Position numbers and translations under genes: made by a program. The notes under the pieces are model-generated. The model had not been told where the DNA came from, searched no databases, and saw only the letters and a program-made list of their open reading frames with translations. Source: Procambarus clarkii (lineage: Eukaryota; Arthropoda; Malacostraca; Decapoda; Cambaridae). From it: a stretch of 64,000 bases of DNA. The stretch spans positions 24,339,270-24,403,269 of the forward strand of contig NC_091195.1 of the NCBI RefSeq assembly GCF_040958095.1, given 5' to 3'. Below are positions 10,166 to 21,500 of this stretch, piece after piece. How positions within the stretch are numbered: the stretch's first letter is position 1; each line of letters begins with the position of its first letter.

Positions 10166-10400
10166 CTATTTATAAATAAATAAATGTTTATTCAGGTAAG
10201 GTACATACATACAAGAGATTTTACAAGAATTGATAAATTTATAGATAGAGCTAGTACATACAATGCCTAAAGCCATTATTACGCAAAGCGTTTCGGGCAG
10301 GAAAAACATTAAAGACTAAAACTTAATAGTAATTGAGTTTAAAGTATAAAATGTGTTGAGAACAAATAAAAAATTTAGAGAAAAACTCACTAGCGTGAAA
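10166..10400 (-). mobile_element. LINE-B 3' UTR fragment
   Basis: The sequence is antisense to the 3' UTR at 14.6-14.77 kb and closely matches 19140-19350: a TAAA-type tail, GTAAGGTACATACAT, ATAGATAGAGCTAGTACATA and GCAAAGCGTTTC. It is a 5'-truncated insertion into the RNase H-bearing LINE. Confidence 0.75.
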
Positions 10401-10825
10401 CCTATATGCAAACTGGTTGAGTAGAAGTGTTGCCAATCACATTAAACTAAATATTCCTATTGTATTGCAAAGTGTTGCCATTGATATTCCTTTATATCTT
10501 TACCCTGAAATACAAGTGTCTTACACGCCCATCAGCAAAAAGAACAAGGAAAACCCAGCACTCCTTAAAGCAAAAACTCTTGAAACCATTGATTCCTTTA
10601 TAAATAACTTACGGCCTCACGAGCACTATGCTTATGCTGATGGGTCTGTACAAATGTCAACAGGTCGCATGCAGCAGCCTGTAGAATATACAGAGACAAC
10701 ATATGTCCACAGACTACAAGTGTGAGACTCAATAACTGGTTCAGCTCCACACATGCAGAATTAGCTGCACTACAACTTGCCACTAACGCACTGAAGAACA
10801 GTGGAAGAGTAATTTTTCTGTGATT

Positions 10826-11227
10826 ACACACATAAATCACAATAGCGTGACGCATCAAATGAACAAATCCACAAAGGCCGTGACGAGGATTCGAACCTGC
10901 GTCCGAGAGCATCCCAGACGCTGCCTTAATCGACCGAACTACGACATGGTAATCAGAATTGCAACCGGGAAATCATCTTGATTTACCAACGAAGTAAGGG
11001 CGAAGTGGTAGAACAGCCTATTGGCATAGCTCGAGTGCATGGGGAAATTGTGTAAAACCCTGGTTTGTGTCTCGGAGAGACTGCAGGATCCGTTGGTAAA
11101 TCAAGATGATTTCCCGGTTGCAATTCTTATTACTATGTCGTAGCTCAGTCGATTAAGGCAGCGTTTGGGATGCTCTCCGACGTAGGTTTGAATCCTCGTC
11201 ACGGCCCTTGTGGATTTGTTAATTTTA
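10826..11227. mobile_element. Inverted pair of tRNA-derived SINEs with target duplication
   Basis: Two copies of the same tRNA-like SINE face each other. The right copy (plus) has an A-box-like TAGCTCAGTCGATTAAGGC at 11141-11159 and a B-box-like GGTTTGAATCC near 11185. The left copy is its reverse complement at about 10860-10985. TGTGATT at 10819-10825 and 11228-11234 flanks the block, and the RNase H frame resumes (DSKSALQ) after removal. The copies are not functional tRNA genes. Confidence 0.7.
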
Positions 11228-11465
11228 TGTGATTCAAAGTCAGCTCTTCAGGCCCTTAAAACCCAAAATGCACAATAAATACTAGGAATGTTATAACATC
11301 CATTATAAACAACATTGTTAATGCAAAGAGCAAGAGTTTCAGTCTCATTTGTATGGAAACCATCTCACATAGGTGTTGTCCAGCATAACGACACAGACAA
11401 GGCAGCTAAAACTGCATGTGATAAGTCTGAAATTGAGTTGGATAAGGGCATTCCAATCTCTGTAC

Positions 11466-11715
11466 CCCGCCCTGCCCTGGTGACTCTCTATTACTCCCTC
11501 ATCTATCCATATCTCAACTATGGTATTTGTGCTTGGGGTTCTACTACCCAAAATCATTTACGTCCTCTAATTACTCAACACAAAGCTGCTATTAGGACAA
11601 TATCCAACTCTGGCCCCAGACATCACTCGGTACCCCTACTCAAATCTCTGAATATGTTAGACATTAAGTCACTGCACATTCTCTCATGTATGTTATACAT
11701 ATATAAAACGCTGCA
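11466..11715 (+). pseudogene. LINE-B RT C-terminal fragment
   Basis: This reads VPRPALVTLYYSLIYPYLNY, GICAWGSTTQNHLRPLITQH and on to LHILSCMLYIYKTL, where it stops. It is an internal fragment lacking both ends. Its break just after the YIY codons is close to where the fragments at 50.7 and 54.5 kb also break. Confidence 0.75.
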
Positions 11716-11723
11716 CTTATGCT

Positions 11724-11755
11724 GCATCGTATGCACTAATAAGTGCATACGATGC
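11724..11755. repeat. Perfect hairpin at a LINE rearrangement junction
   Basis: GCATCGTATGCAC (11724-11736) and GTGCATACGATGC (11743-11755) are exact complements around TAATAA. The hairpin lies between the C-terminal fragment ending at 11715 and the RT core starting about 11758. It probably records template switching or repair. Confidence 0.6.
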
Positions 11756-12046
11756 ACTTATTAGTATGATTAACTTAATTCACGCAGCTCTTGGTAAAAA
11801 GGAGTTCCCTGTTGGGTTATTTGTGGACCAGCGTAAGGCTTTTGACACTGTCAACCACCAAAACCTTCTTCTTAAATTACATCATTATGGAGTCAGAAGA
11901 CACTCCCTGCAATACCTCAAGTCTTATCTTACTGACAGGCTCCAGTATGTTTCTGTGAATAATACAATTTCTCCCACCCTACCCATCAACATTGGTGTTC
12001 CTCAGGGCAGCATACTTGGCCCTCTCCTCTTTCTCATCTACATTAA

Positions 12047-13596
12047 GGGGGCATATCAAACGCAAAAATTCGGAAAAATCGAATATTTTTGAAAAATTTA
12101 TAAAAATACTACAACGTTCTGGCAACACTTTGGCGCAAACACGATAATGTTATGATATAAATTAAAGTATTTATGGTACATTTCCATGCGTAATTGTGCA
12201 GAATCCGGTGCCCCGCGGCTGTGGCGCGCCAAGAGTATTGCGTCGTACGTTCTAAACGTCAATTTTTTCGTAATAACGTCGGAAATAACTATATATATAT
12301 GACAACAAATATACACTAATTGGCAACCGTCTCCTAGTGAAGGTGAGTGAGGTACCCAGCTACAGTCACATGGTGTGTCCTGTTGAGAGTGGAGGTATCG
12401 ATGCGCGCTCCATTTTGGCTCCTGAAATCTCGCTTTAGTAGCGTCTAGTGCACAATGACCTATAAACGGAGGACTCGGAAGACAAAGGAAGCCAATTTGG
12501 CACGCGGTCGTCGTCTTTGGCAGGAAAAAGAGCCGCTGTAGCACAAGGGAGAGTTATATCAAGTGAGGATGTAGGCGGCCTCCCCGCCTCAGCTGTGAGA
12601 GGCCTGACGCCGCCGTCACACGCCTCGACCCTCCTCACACACACTCCTCAGCCCCTCGATGTGTATGGACCGGCCACGACAGTGCCATCTACATCTACTG
12701 GTGTGGCAGTGCCATCTACATCTACTGATGTGGCAGTGCCATCTACATCTACTGGTGTGGCAGTGCCATCTGCTGGTGTTGCAGTGCCATCTACTGCTGT
12801 GGCTGGTGTTGCAGTGCCACCTTGAGGACCCACAATTCGGACCAATTTCAATAGGTTAGTATCTTTTAGTGTTATAATTTGGTATTTTGTAATAATTGTA
12901 ATATGTATGTGCAGGATATATATATATGTATAATTTTTTTTTTTTTTGTTTTTTTTTTTTTTTTTTTCGTTTGTTATCAGGGGATGTGCATGGAACTTGC
13001 ACACCTTGCTCAATGGATGCCTATCTGCAAGGGTGCCAATTATGAACAAAATCTGTCGAAGTCAAGTTCAGCAACAGGTGGCCGAACTTTGATCTTATTT
13101 TACTCAGGTAAGTAATTTACAACTTCAAAGTACTTCACAGCTTTCATTTATTAATCAATTTACATGCAAATTACACCTTATATGTAGAGTTCGTGCTTCT
13201 ACAAAACCTAGGAGACATTTTAGTCCAAAGTCCATTTGTTGATTTTATAAAAATTTATAAACATCATATATTGCATATTTTTGGAAGGGTAACTTTGAAA
13301 AATTATATTATTGCACTAAACACTTTATTGATAAAACTGATCACTACAATCCTTTATTATGTGCTAATTTTAATATCTGAGTGTTATAGAAATGATTTTA
13401 GTTGACAAATGTGGTCCCTAAAATTATTTGAAAATGTTGAAAATTCGTTGCATAATACGTTGTGTATTTTTTTTCTCCTTTTCTGTTTAGGGTGTGATGG
13501 TGAAACTTGGACCAGTTGCAGCCCTTTCTATAACCATTTCATAAATAAATTTATAAGCAAATTGAACAATTTTTAATTTCACCTTGATATGCCCCC
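12047..13596. mobile_element. TTAA-flanked DNA transposon, 1550 bp, non-autonomous
   Basis: GGGGGCATATCAA at 12047-12059 and its complement at 13584-13596 are terminal inverted repeats, flanked by TTAA at 12043-12046 and 13597-13600. Excising the block restores the YINDLPNAS reading frame of LINE-B exactly. TTAA duplications occur in piggyBac and Kolobok elements, and the GGG start favours Kolobok. Inside are a short open stretch (TYKRRTRKTKEANLARGRRL near 12460), a proline/serine-rich minisatellite, and possible exon remnants, but no intact transposase. Confidence 0.8.
12678..12822 (+). repeat. 27-bp minisatellite in the TTAA element
   Basis: A unit close to GTGGCAGTGCCATCTACATC plus TACTGGT is repeated about four times with shortened versions at the end. 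Because 27 is a multiple of three, the plus strand gives a VAVPSTSTG peptide repeat. This is not evidence for a functional protein. Confidence 0.7.
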
Positions 13597-14775
13597 TTAA
13601 TGACCTTCCAAATGCCTCCCAACACCTCAAACCAATTCTATTTGCTGACGACACAACCTTCATTTACTCCAGTCCTGACCCCCCTTGCTCTAAATGCCAC
13701 AGTAAATACTGAGCTAGAGAAAGTCCATCTTTGGCTAACTGCCAACAAACTCACCCTTAACATTGACAAAACGTTTTATATTCTGTTTGGCAATAAATCC
13801 TCTAATCAGATAAATCTCAAAATAAACAATACCCAAATTTGTAACAAATTACATGGCAAATTCCTTGGCGTTCTCATCGACCACAAGCTGAATTTCCAGG
13901 GACACATTCTAAATATGTCAAAAAAAGTTGGCATTCTTTCTAAAATCAGATATTATGTACCCCGCCCTGCCCTGGTTACTCTCTATTACTCCCTCATCTA
14001 TGCATATCTCAACTATGGTATTTGTGCTTGGGGTTCTACTACCCAAAATCATTTACTTCCTCTAATTACCCAACACAAAGCTGCTATTAAGACAATATCC
14101 AACTCTGGCCCCAGACATCACTCGGTACCCTTACTCAAATCTCTGAATATGTTAGATATTAAGTCACTGCACATTCTCTCTTGTGTATTATACATATATA
14201 AAACGCTGAACTGTAATGCCAATCCTGACCTCAAAAGCTTCATTGAAGGTTGTAACAGAACCCATGAGCACCACACCAGAAATAAATACAGTTTTGATAT
14301 TCCAAGTGTACGACTTAATCAAACTAGAAATGCTGTACAAATCAAGGGACCCAGAATGTGGAATGACCTTCCCAACCATGTTAAAGACTGTACCTCTCTC
14401 AACCAGTCTAAAATAATACTAAACACTACCTAATAAATTCCCTGTAACCTACCTCACTCCTCTATTTTCGACCCATGTCTGTTATTTTTTTTTAATCAAC
14501 ACTGTTTGTTAACCTATTGTATTTGTGCTGCTTTTTCAGTCATGTTCCCCCCTTTTTTTTATCTTTATTTGTATTTGTTCTCAACACTTTTTATTCTTTA
14601 TGCTCAATTAGTATTAAGTTCTAGATATTAATGTTTTTCTTGCCCAAAATGCATTGCCTAATAGTGGCTTTGGGCATTGTATGTACTAGCTCTATCTATA
14701 TATCAATCCATTAATGTAACATCACTTGTATGTATGTACCTTACCTGAATAAACATATTTATTAATTTATTATTT

Positions 14776-15243
14776 ACACTAAGGAAACGAACATAGGAAT
14801 GTGCCTAAATGCCAACAGCGACTGCCCAGACAGGTACAAGAGGAGTGTTGTTAACGCATATGTCGACCGTGCTCTCAGCCACAGCTCGGAATGGAAGCAA
14901 GTCGACGAAGAACTCTGTAGGGTAAGGCAGGTCCTAGTCAACAACGGCTTCTCCAATGGTTTCGTCGAAGACATCATAAGAAGGAAAGTGAAACGCCATG
15001 CAACCTCTGAAGAGACAACTAACACAACACCTATACCAGCTATTAGACTATTTTACAGGAACTTCTTTTCCACAGCTCATAAAACGGAGGAAAGGGTCCT
15101 GAAAGATATTGTTAATAGAAACGTTATCCCTACAGACAAAAGGCAGAGGATACAACTGACGATTTACTATAAAACCAGAAAAACGGCCAGCCTACTCATG
15201 AGAAACTCTCCAGACACAAAGCAGAACGCTTTAAAAGAAATGC
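14776..15243 (+). pseudogene. Penelope-like element RT C-terminal fragment
   Basis: The frame KETNIGMCLNANSDCPDRYK, then SSEWKQVDEELCRVRQVLVN, FYRNFFSTAHKTEERVLKDI and [20 protein letters not shown] matches the fuller copy on the minus strand at 23.8-24.85 kb. It stops at NALKE, just before the GIY-YIG endonuclease, where a SINE begins. It carries neither the YVDD box nor the endonuclease. Confidence 0.85.
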
Positions 15244-15410
15244 CCAAGATTACCATCCGAGTGCCGGCGGTGGGGTGGTTCAAATAACTTCGGCTATCAC
15301 CTCATTTTGTCCGGTCATGATGGTCAAGTGGATTAAGGCATCTTGTACATACCAGTTGCGTTGCTCCTGGGAGTATGGGTTCGAGTCACTTCTGGGGTGT
15401 GAGTTTTCAG
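15244..15410 (+). mobile_element. tRNA-derived SINE
   Basis: A-box-like TGGTCAAGTGGATTAAGGC is at 15321-15339 and B-box-like GGGTTCGAGTCAC at 15377-15389, a normal Pol III spacing. The block starts sharply where the Penelope frame ends and runs into a (TA)n tract. No acceptor-stem pairing is seen, so it is not a tRNA gene. Confidence 0.65.
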
Positions 15411-15633
<223 letters not shown>

Positions 15634-15635
<2 letters not shown>

Positions 15636-17240
15636 AGCCCTGTAAGTTGAGGGTTCCTACAAACTTAACCAGAGGTGGTACCTTCTATATATTAATAAAA
15701 ATGCTAGGCTATGCTAAATCTAGGCAGGGATTGGCTTGGCTAGGGTACAAAGGACTGGTCATGTTTAAAAGCAAGGCAGGGTTAGGCTAGGCAAGACTAG
15801 GTAAGGGTATACTGGGATAGGCTTGGCTACTGTAGGCTAGGAAGAGGTAAACTAGGATAAGGAAGGCTGTGCAAGCACTATGCACAGCTAGAGTGAACTA
15901 TGCTAAGATGGTTTAAGCTGGGTTAGGTTAAGATAAGCTAGGCCATGCAGGGCCCCGGTTGACCAGTGGAGTCTAATGGTCTAACCTTCTAGCTAGTTTC
16001 CTGACCTAAGAGTGTAAATGCCTAGCCCATAACCTGCTGCAATATTATTATAAAAAAATATTACTTATTTTAATCTTAAATACTAAATACCTGAATAACA
16101 CAGGTTGCCTGTTGTTGTGTTGATTTAGGGGTGACGACGATCGTGGGATCGGATGCGCCCCACAGGTGGCCTGCACCATGCTTTCTAAGGCGGTCAATCT
16201 CATAACAAAAACAAATCCGTGCATTCGTACACAAACAGAGACCCCGTGGGTATTCAAATAATTGGAATTCTTTTACTTAAAATAATAACAATTAGATTAA
16301 TAATAATTAACATAATTTTTACTCAACATTCACAAAAATCATTAATACTATTTTAAAAGAAAATTTAAAAGACATCTAAAACACATATACAGACTTTGTG
16401 TGATATTTATTTTAACATTATATATTAATAGAATGTTGTAACTATTATTTTTAAATATTAGGTAGTTGCCAGCAACGTATATCGCATATAAACGTTCCAA
16501 AAAGATTTTAGATTGAATTAACACATTACACATTTAAAAAAATCATCTTTGCAATGAATTAATACCTAAACATTTTTTAAATACAGTGATAAATTGTGTC
16601 AAACATTGCATAATAATATTTACAAAAAGGTGCATGAAAACAAGACCAAGAGGCGTGATTTCAACAGGATATGTGGGGTTGTCACAAAATTCTGATTTTA
16701 ATTATAAAGTAGTTTTCACAATGTATTTTAACATAATTATGAAGCAGTTGAACTACTAAATTGTTCTGTTTTATAAATGAATAATGTTAAATAGCTATTT
16801 ACATAACAGTAAAATAATGACACCTACAATTAATGATAACTAGAAAATAGTAAATGGTAATTCCATCTGAACGAAAACTTAATACCAAATTTCTTAGATG
16901 TTTTTCGTAATATAAAGATTGACAGTAAGATATCTTATTCATTATGGAGTAATTAACAACAAAACAATCTTTATTTTCATTGCAGAACATATATCAAAGC
17001 ATACTAGTGACTCATACATTAAAAATAGTGTGATTTTTAAACAATTCGGTTGTAAACCCGCAGAACCGCCTACCCGCCGAAGACGTAACATAAGAAATGG
17101 TATATAATTCATTATTTTAAATTCCATAGATAATCATTAATAATTTTCGACAGCTATCGAGGTTCTCCATAGGTAAATTCCTGTACTCTAACAAGATGCT
17201 ACTTGCTGTTTAGCTGATTAAATTCTTGGAAAATCGTAGG
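15634..17240. other. No gene recognised; TAGGC-rich then AT-rich sequence
   Basis: From about 15695 to 15960 the motif CTAGG/TAGGC recurs irregularly, as in GCTAGGCTATGCTAAATCTA and GGTTAGGCTAGGCAAGACTA, possibly a degenerate telomere-like or simple repeat. From 16050 to 17240 the sequence is AT-rich with short non-coding ORFs only. GTAAACCCGCAGAACCGCC near 17052 has a relative near 32484. Confidence 0.5.
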
Positions 17241-17244
17241 AACC

Positions 17245-17420
17245 AGGGGCCGGATTCAGGAAGGTACTTACGAAGGTTTTTCTTCTTAGCTACGAATGTT
17301 TTCCTTCTTAGCACCTTCGTGGCGGCTACGTCGGTATTCAAGTAGCTACACTAAGTGGAAAAACCTTCATAAGTTCATTCCGGGATCTAAGTGTGGTTTC
17401 GACCACTTGTAGTTTTACGT
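17245..17420. repeat. Degenerate repeat with short inverted motifs
   Basis: GGGGCCGGATTCAGGAAGG followed by several TACGAAGG/CTACGAATG and CCTTCGT motifs gives locally self-complementary sequence. It resembles one arm of a fold-back element, but no complete partner arm or target duplication was found. Confidence 0.35.
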
Positions 17421-18200
17421 AAACTGGATATAACTTAATTTTTCTCTACTACATAACACTGGGATAGATTTTAAGATTTTGGAACATAAACAAAAGATTA
17501 TACAAATTGAATCTAGTGAAGAGGAGTCCTTCGTGTTAGTTATATATGCATTCTCTGCTTGAAACTTAAAGTAAATATGTCTTTTATGATAGTAGAATTA
17601 GTTTAATAATAGCAAGATATTATACCCGTAGTTATTAAGTAAATAAACACTGGTGAACATGAAATATGAGAGAAGGTGATGAGCCCTGCCTGATGGGATT
17701 ATTTACTATCACCAAATGCCCCTGTTCACCTAGTAGTAAGGGTGTACCTTAGCTATACATACCCATTTCTAATTTATTTAGTTTGGTTTTATTTTGAAAT
17801 TAAATCTGGGTGAGACATAAAATAAAAATATACTGCACAAATGATGTTAGGTAAGGAGAAGGGTAAAAATGTCAAAAACTTTATTCATTGAATACTTAAA
17901 GCTATAATTATGACTATATAGACTATTAAAAAAGAGAGAGGGAAGTAGGGGTCCAAGACCTCTTCCTGTTATACAATTTGGGTGTGGAACAAGTAATTAT
18001 CAAAAGAAGGCACCATGCCGGGAAGGCTATGTAGCAGTAAGGCAGTGAGGTGAGGCAGCTACTTATTTGAGAAATGCCTTTTTTATTTACCTTATAAGCT
18101 GAGGCAACTTATTTTATTTGAAGAATACTCAGCTGATTCCTCTACATTTAGCATGGAACAAATTTGTGTCCAAGACCTCTTCCTGTTACACAATTTGGCT
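17421..18200. other. No gene; dispersed duplicated blocks
   Basis: GTCCAAGACCTCTTCCTGTT occurs at about 17952 and again at 18169, and a GAAGGCACCATGCCGGGAAG block at about 18006 has a relative at 18678. They bracket the LINE 3' end at 18205-18660 and may be fragments of one interrupted repeat. No coding region is supported. Confidence 0.4.
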
Positions 18201-18204
18201 GTGT

Positions 18205-18660
18205 GTAACCAAACTAGAAGTGCTCTACAAATCAAGGGACCCAGAATGTGGAATGACCTCCCGAATCATGTCAAAGGCTGTACCTCTCTCAACCAGTTTA
18301 AGAGTTAAACCAAGTACTGCCTAATTAACTCCATGTAGCCTAATTTACCTCCTAAATGTCAACCCATGTCTTGCTATTTTTTAAACAACGCTGTTCACCA
18401 ACATGTGCAATTGCTGATTTATGCTATGCTAACCCCCCTATTTGTATTTTTTATTCATTCTTTCAACATAATTTATACCTAATCCCGATTACTATAAAGT
18501 TTTAGTCTGTGTTTTTTCCCCTACACCTTGCCCGAAATGCTATGAGTATTAGTGGCTTTAGGTATTGTATGTACTAGCTCTGTCTATAAATCCAATATTG
18601 TGTTTGTAAATCAACTGTATATACTTTTCCTGAATAAAATGTATTTATTATTTATTTTTT
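18205..18660 (+). mobile_element. LINE-B 3' end, 5'-truncated
   Basis: It begins in the last codons of the family (QIKGPRMWNDLPNHVK-equivalent, with changes) and continues through the 3' UTR with TTGCCCGAAATGCTATGAGT and TATTGTATGTACTAGCTCTG to an ATTT-type tail. Confidence 0.8.
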
Positions 18661-19139
18661 AATCAGTAAGTATTAAAAAAAGGCACCAAGCTGGAAAGGC
18701 TATGTAGCACCATTGTGTGTAACAATAAACCAAATTTTTTTTAACAAATAATGCACCTGTATGGTAAAACAAATCCTGTCAGCTGTAAAAAAAGAAATTG
18801 ATGTAGTTATTTAAATGAAAAATAGTACTGGTTTATTTTTATCCTATCTTTTTGTACTGTACAGTATATCCAAGGAAGTGAAAAATTGAGACATAATGCA
18901 CAATTTAATGAATGATTAGCATGGATTAGCAGTTCAAAAGAAATATCTACTATTTATATATAAAATATGACTATTACATATCAACATGAGATCTTAATGA
19001 TACATGGTCAACATGATTTAATAAGGATAATACAGTACTGAATTTGTAATAATACAAACTATAATTTAAAATCTTTATTACTGATTTTTTTATTAAGAAG
19101 ATTAGGTATACACAGCAATGTACTACTACCCTATTCTAT
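18661..19139. other. No gene; AT-rich spacer
   Basis: Only a short repeat block (AAAAAGGCACCAAGCTGGAA, related to the one at 18006) stands out. Confidence 0.5.
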
Positions 19140-20017
19140 ATGGAATAAATAAATAAATAAATGTTTATTTAGGTAAGGTACATACATGCAAGAGATTTTA
19201 CAAAGTTTGTTGGATTAATAGATAGAGCTAGTACATACAATGCCTAAAGCCACTATTACGCAAAGCGTTTCAGGCAGGAAAAACAAAAATGACTAAAGCT
19301 TAATACTAATGGGTATAAAGAATAAAATGTGTTGAGAACAAACAAAAATAGAGGTAAAAGAGGGGGGAACATGGCTGAAAAAGCAGCACAAATACAATTA
19401 CAAATTATAACAGACAATTACATTCAAACAGCGTTGTTTTGAAAAAAAAACAGACATGGGTTGACAACAGAGGGGTAAGGTGGGTTACAGGGAATTAATT
19501 AGGTAGTGCTTCGTTTTTATCTTAAACTGGTTGAGAGAGGTACAGTCTTTAACATGGTTGGGAAAATCATTCCACATTCTGGGTCCCTTGATTTGAAGAG
19601 CATTTCTAGTTTGATTAAGTCGTACTCTAGGAATATCAAAACTGTATTTATTTCTGGTGTGGTGCTCATGGGTTCTGTTACAACCATCAATGAATCTTTT
19701 GAGGTCAGGATTGGCATTACAGTTCAGCGTTTTATATATGTATAATTCACATGAGAGAATGTGCAGTGACTTAATATCTAACATATTCAGAGATTTGAGT
19801 AGGGGTACCGAGTGATGTCTGGGGGTAGAGTTGGATATTGTTCTAATAGCAGCTTTGTGATGAGTAATTAGAGGACGTAAATGATTTTGGCTAGTAGAAC
19901 CCCAAGCACAAATACCATAGTTGAGATATGGATAGATGAGGGAGTAATTGAGAGTCACCAGGGCAGGGCGGGGTACATAATATCTGATCTTAGAAAGAAT
20001 GCCAACAGTTTTTGAAA
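19140..20017 (-). pseudogene. LINE-B 3' end with RT C-terminal domain
   Basis: The minus-strand frame runs from KTVGILSKIRYYVPRPALVT through GICAWGSTSQNHLRPLITHH and WNDFPNHVKDCTSLNQFKIK to a natural end at 19485, followed by a 3' UTR to the TTTA-type tail at 19140. It is 5'-truncated at about 20017. Confidence 0.85.
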
Positions 20018-20119
20018 CTTTGTATAAAATGATAACTATTATATGTAAGCGCCTAATATTTAATATTAATCAATAAAAAAGAAGTCAGAAGCCACACGCC
20101 TGTCTGTACGTGTCTTGTA

Positions 20120-20143
20120 GCTAGCTGTACATGTACAGCTAGC
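20120..20143. repeat. Perfect 24-bp palindrome
   Basis: GCTAGCTGTACA is followed immediately by its exact complement, with no loop, and AGCGCTCATGTACTTGTGCG nearby extends imperfect self-complementarity. It sits in a ~150-bp gap between two minus-strand LINE copies. Confidence 0.8.
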
Positions 20144-20170
20144 GCTCATGTACTTGTGCGCTAGCTGACG

Positions 20171-20173
<3 letters not shown>

Positions 20174-20209
<36 letters not shown>

Positions 20210-21500
20210 TATATATACAAGAAGGTACATTGGGTTTGTGAAAATACATTGGATAGTACAGTATTTACATTCTTGTAAAGCCACTAGTACGCGCAGCGTT
20301 TCGGGCAGGTCCTTAATCTAGTAGATAATTTTAAGTAGGTAATTTCTATCAGAATTGATAAATGATAAAGATACATTGCAAGAGAAAAATGAGATGAGAG
20401 AGCTTAGTAAGTATATTAAAGCACATTGTTATATTAAAGCTCTGATTGATTACATTGACAGCTTGATCAGTAATTTAAACAAGATTAATAGACACCATAC
20501 AGCAGATTGACAGCACATATAAGACAGTAATGATCACAATGGTGAAGATGTTCAGATTGAGTACATAAAGATTGGGAGACTGGGTAGCAAAAGATACAGA
20601 TAAACAAGATTTATAAACACCATACAGCAGATTGGCAGCACATATAAGAAGACAGCAATGATCACAATGGTAAAGATGTTCAAATTGGGAACATATAGGT
20701 TGGGAGATTGGGTAGCAATAGATACAGTGCAATTTTAAGGCAAAAAGTGAAAAACTATGAAGATGAAATTAGGTACTTTTTATTGTTGATTTTGAATGAT
20801 GTAAAAGTTTGACAGCTTTTCAATTCAGTAGGGAGTGAGTTCCATAAACTGGGTCCCTTTATTTGCATAGAGTGTTTACACAGATTAAGTTTAACTCTGG
20901 GGATATCAAGGAGATATTTATTTCTGGTGTGGTGATAATGGGTCCTATTACATCTGTCCAGGAAGAGTTTCAGACAAGGATTTGCTTTTAAGAACAGGGT
21001 TTTGTAAATGAAGATGACACAAGAGAATTTATGGAGTGAGATTATGTTTAGCATGTTTAGGGAGTTAAACAAGGGGTCTGTGTGTTGTCTGAAAGCAGAA
21101 TTTGATATTATTCTGATAGCAGATTTTTGCTGGGTGATGATGGACTTGAGGTGGTTTGAAGTGGTTGAACCCCATGCACAGATGCCATAGTCGAGATAGG
21201 GATAGATTAGTGCATAATATAGAGAGATGAGAGCAGAGTTAGGTACATAATATCTGATTTTGGAGAGTATACCAACTGTTTTAGAGATTTTCTTAGTTAT
21301 GTGTTGTATGTGGGTACTGAAGTTGAGTCTCTTGTCTAGGAATAGGCCAAGAAACTTTCCATCATTTTTATTGCTAATGTTTACATTGTCTATCTGAAGC
21401 TGAATTGCATTTGTAGATTTGCTTCCAAATAGGATGTAGTAGGTCTTTTCTATGTTAAGTGTTAGTTTGTTGGTTGACATCCATAAGTGGACTGTGAGGA
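20174..21500 (-). pseudogene. LINE-B-related copy with a duplicated 3' UTR block
   Basis: The coding part (about 21500 down to 20755) reads MSTNKLTLNIEKTYYILFGS, FLGLFLDKRLNFSTHIQHIT, SKIRYYVPNSALISLYYALI and IKGPSLWNSLPTELKSCQTF. It diverges clearly from the main family, so it is a separate subfamily. The 3' UTR contains a tandem duplication of about 125 bp (about 20477-20602 and 20603-20734) and ends in a (TTTA)n tail at 20174. The frame upstream of residue 50 is unrelated, so truncation lies near 21500. Confidence 0.8.

Larger units (their letters stand above)
9995..11465 (+). pseudogene. LINE with C-terminal RNase H (family F), twice interrupted
   Basis: Pieces of one plus-strand element are ELKLPTISERIEQLSTTFCV near 10.08 kb (post-RT region), then the region with HEHYAYADGSVQ (first RNase H Asp), STHAELAALQLATNAL (Glu), DSKSALQALKTQN (second Asp, after the SINE pair) and FVWKPSHIGVVQHNDTDKAA (His/Asn block). 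A minus-strand LINE tail (10166-10400) and a SINE pair (10826-11227) split it. Stops and shifts are present in several places. RNase H would remove RNA from the RNA/DNA hybrid in retrotransposition. Confidence 0.75.
11758..14775 (+). pseudogene. LINE-B RT and 3' end, interrupted by a TTAA element
   Basis: The RT starts at ISMINLIHAALGKKEFPVGL and runs through DQRKAFDTVNHQNLL and IGVPQGSILGPLLFLIYI to 12046. After the inserted element it continues at 13597 with NDLPNASQHL, FADDTTFIYSS (catalytic DD, read before a frameshift near 13675), LTANKLTLNIDKTFYILFG, SKIRYYVPRPALVTL and WNDLPNHVKDCTSLNQ, ending near 14433. The 3' UTR to 14775 includes TAGTGGCTTTGGGCATTGTA and ends in AATAAA plus an ATTT-type tail. 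It is a 5'-truncated, inactive copy. Six other fragments of this family lie in the window. Confidence 0.85.

Noticed and set aside
11130-11220. tRNA gene
   Set aside because: A- and B-box-like sequences are present, but no cloverleaf acceptor pairing, and the copy sits in a repeated inverted SINE pair. The same applies at 15.3 and 30.4 kb.
12047-13596. piggyBac element
   Set aside because: TTAA fits, but the termini start GGG rather than CCC-type and no piggyBac transposase motif is visible. Kept as TTAA-flanked, family uncertain.
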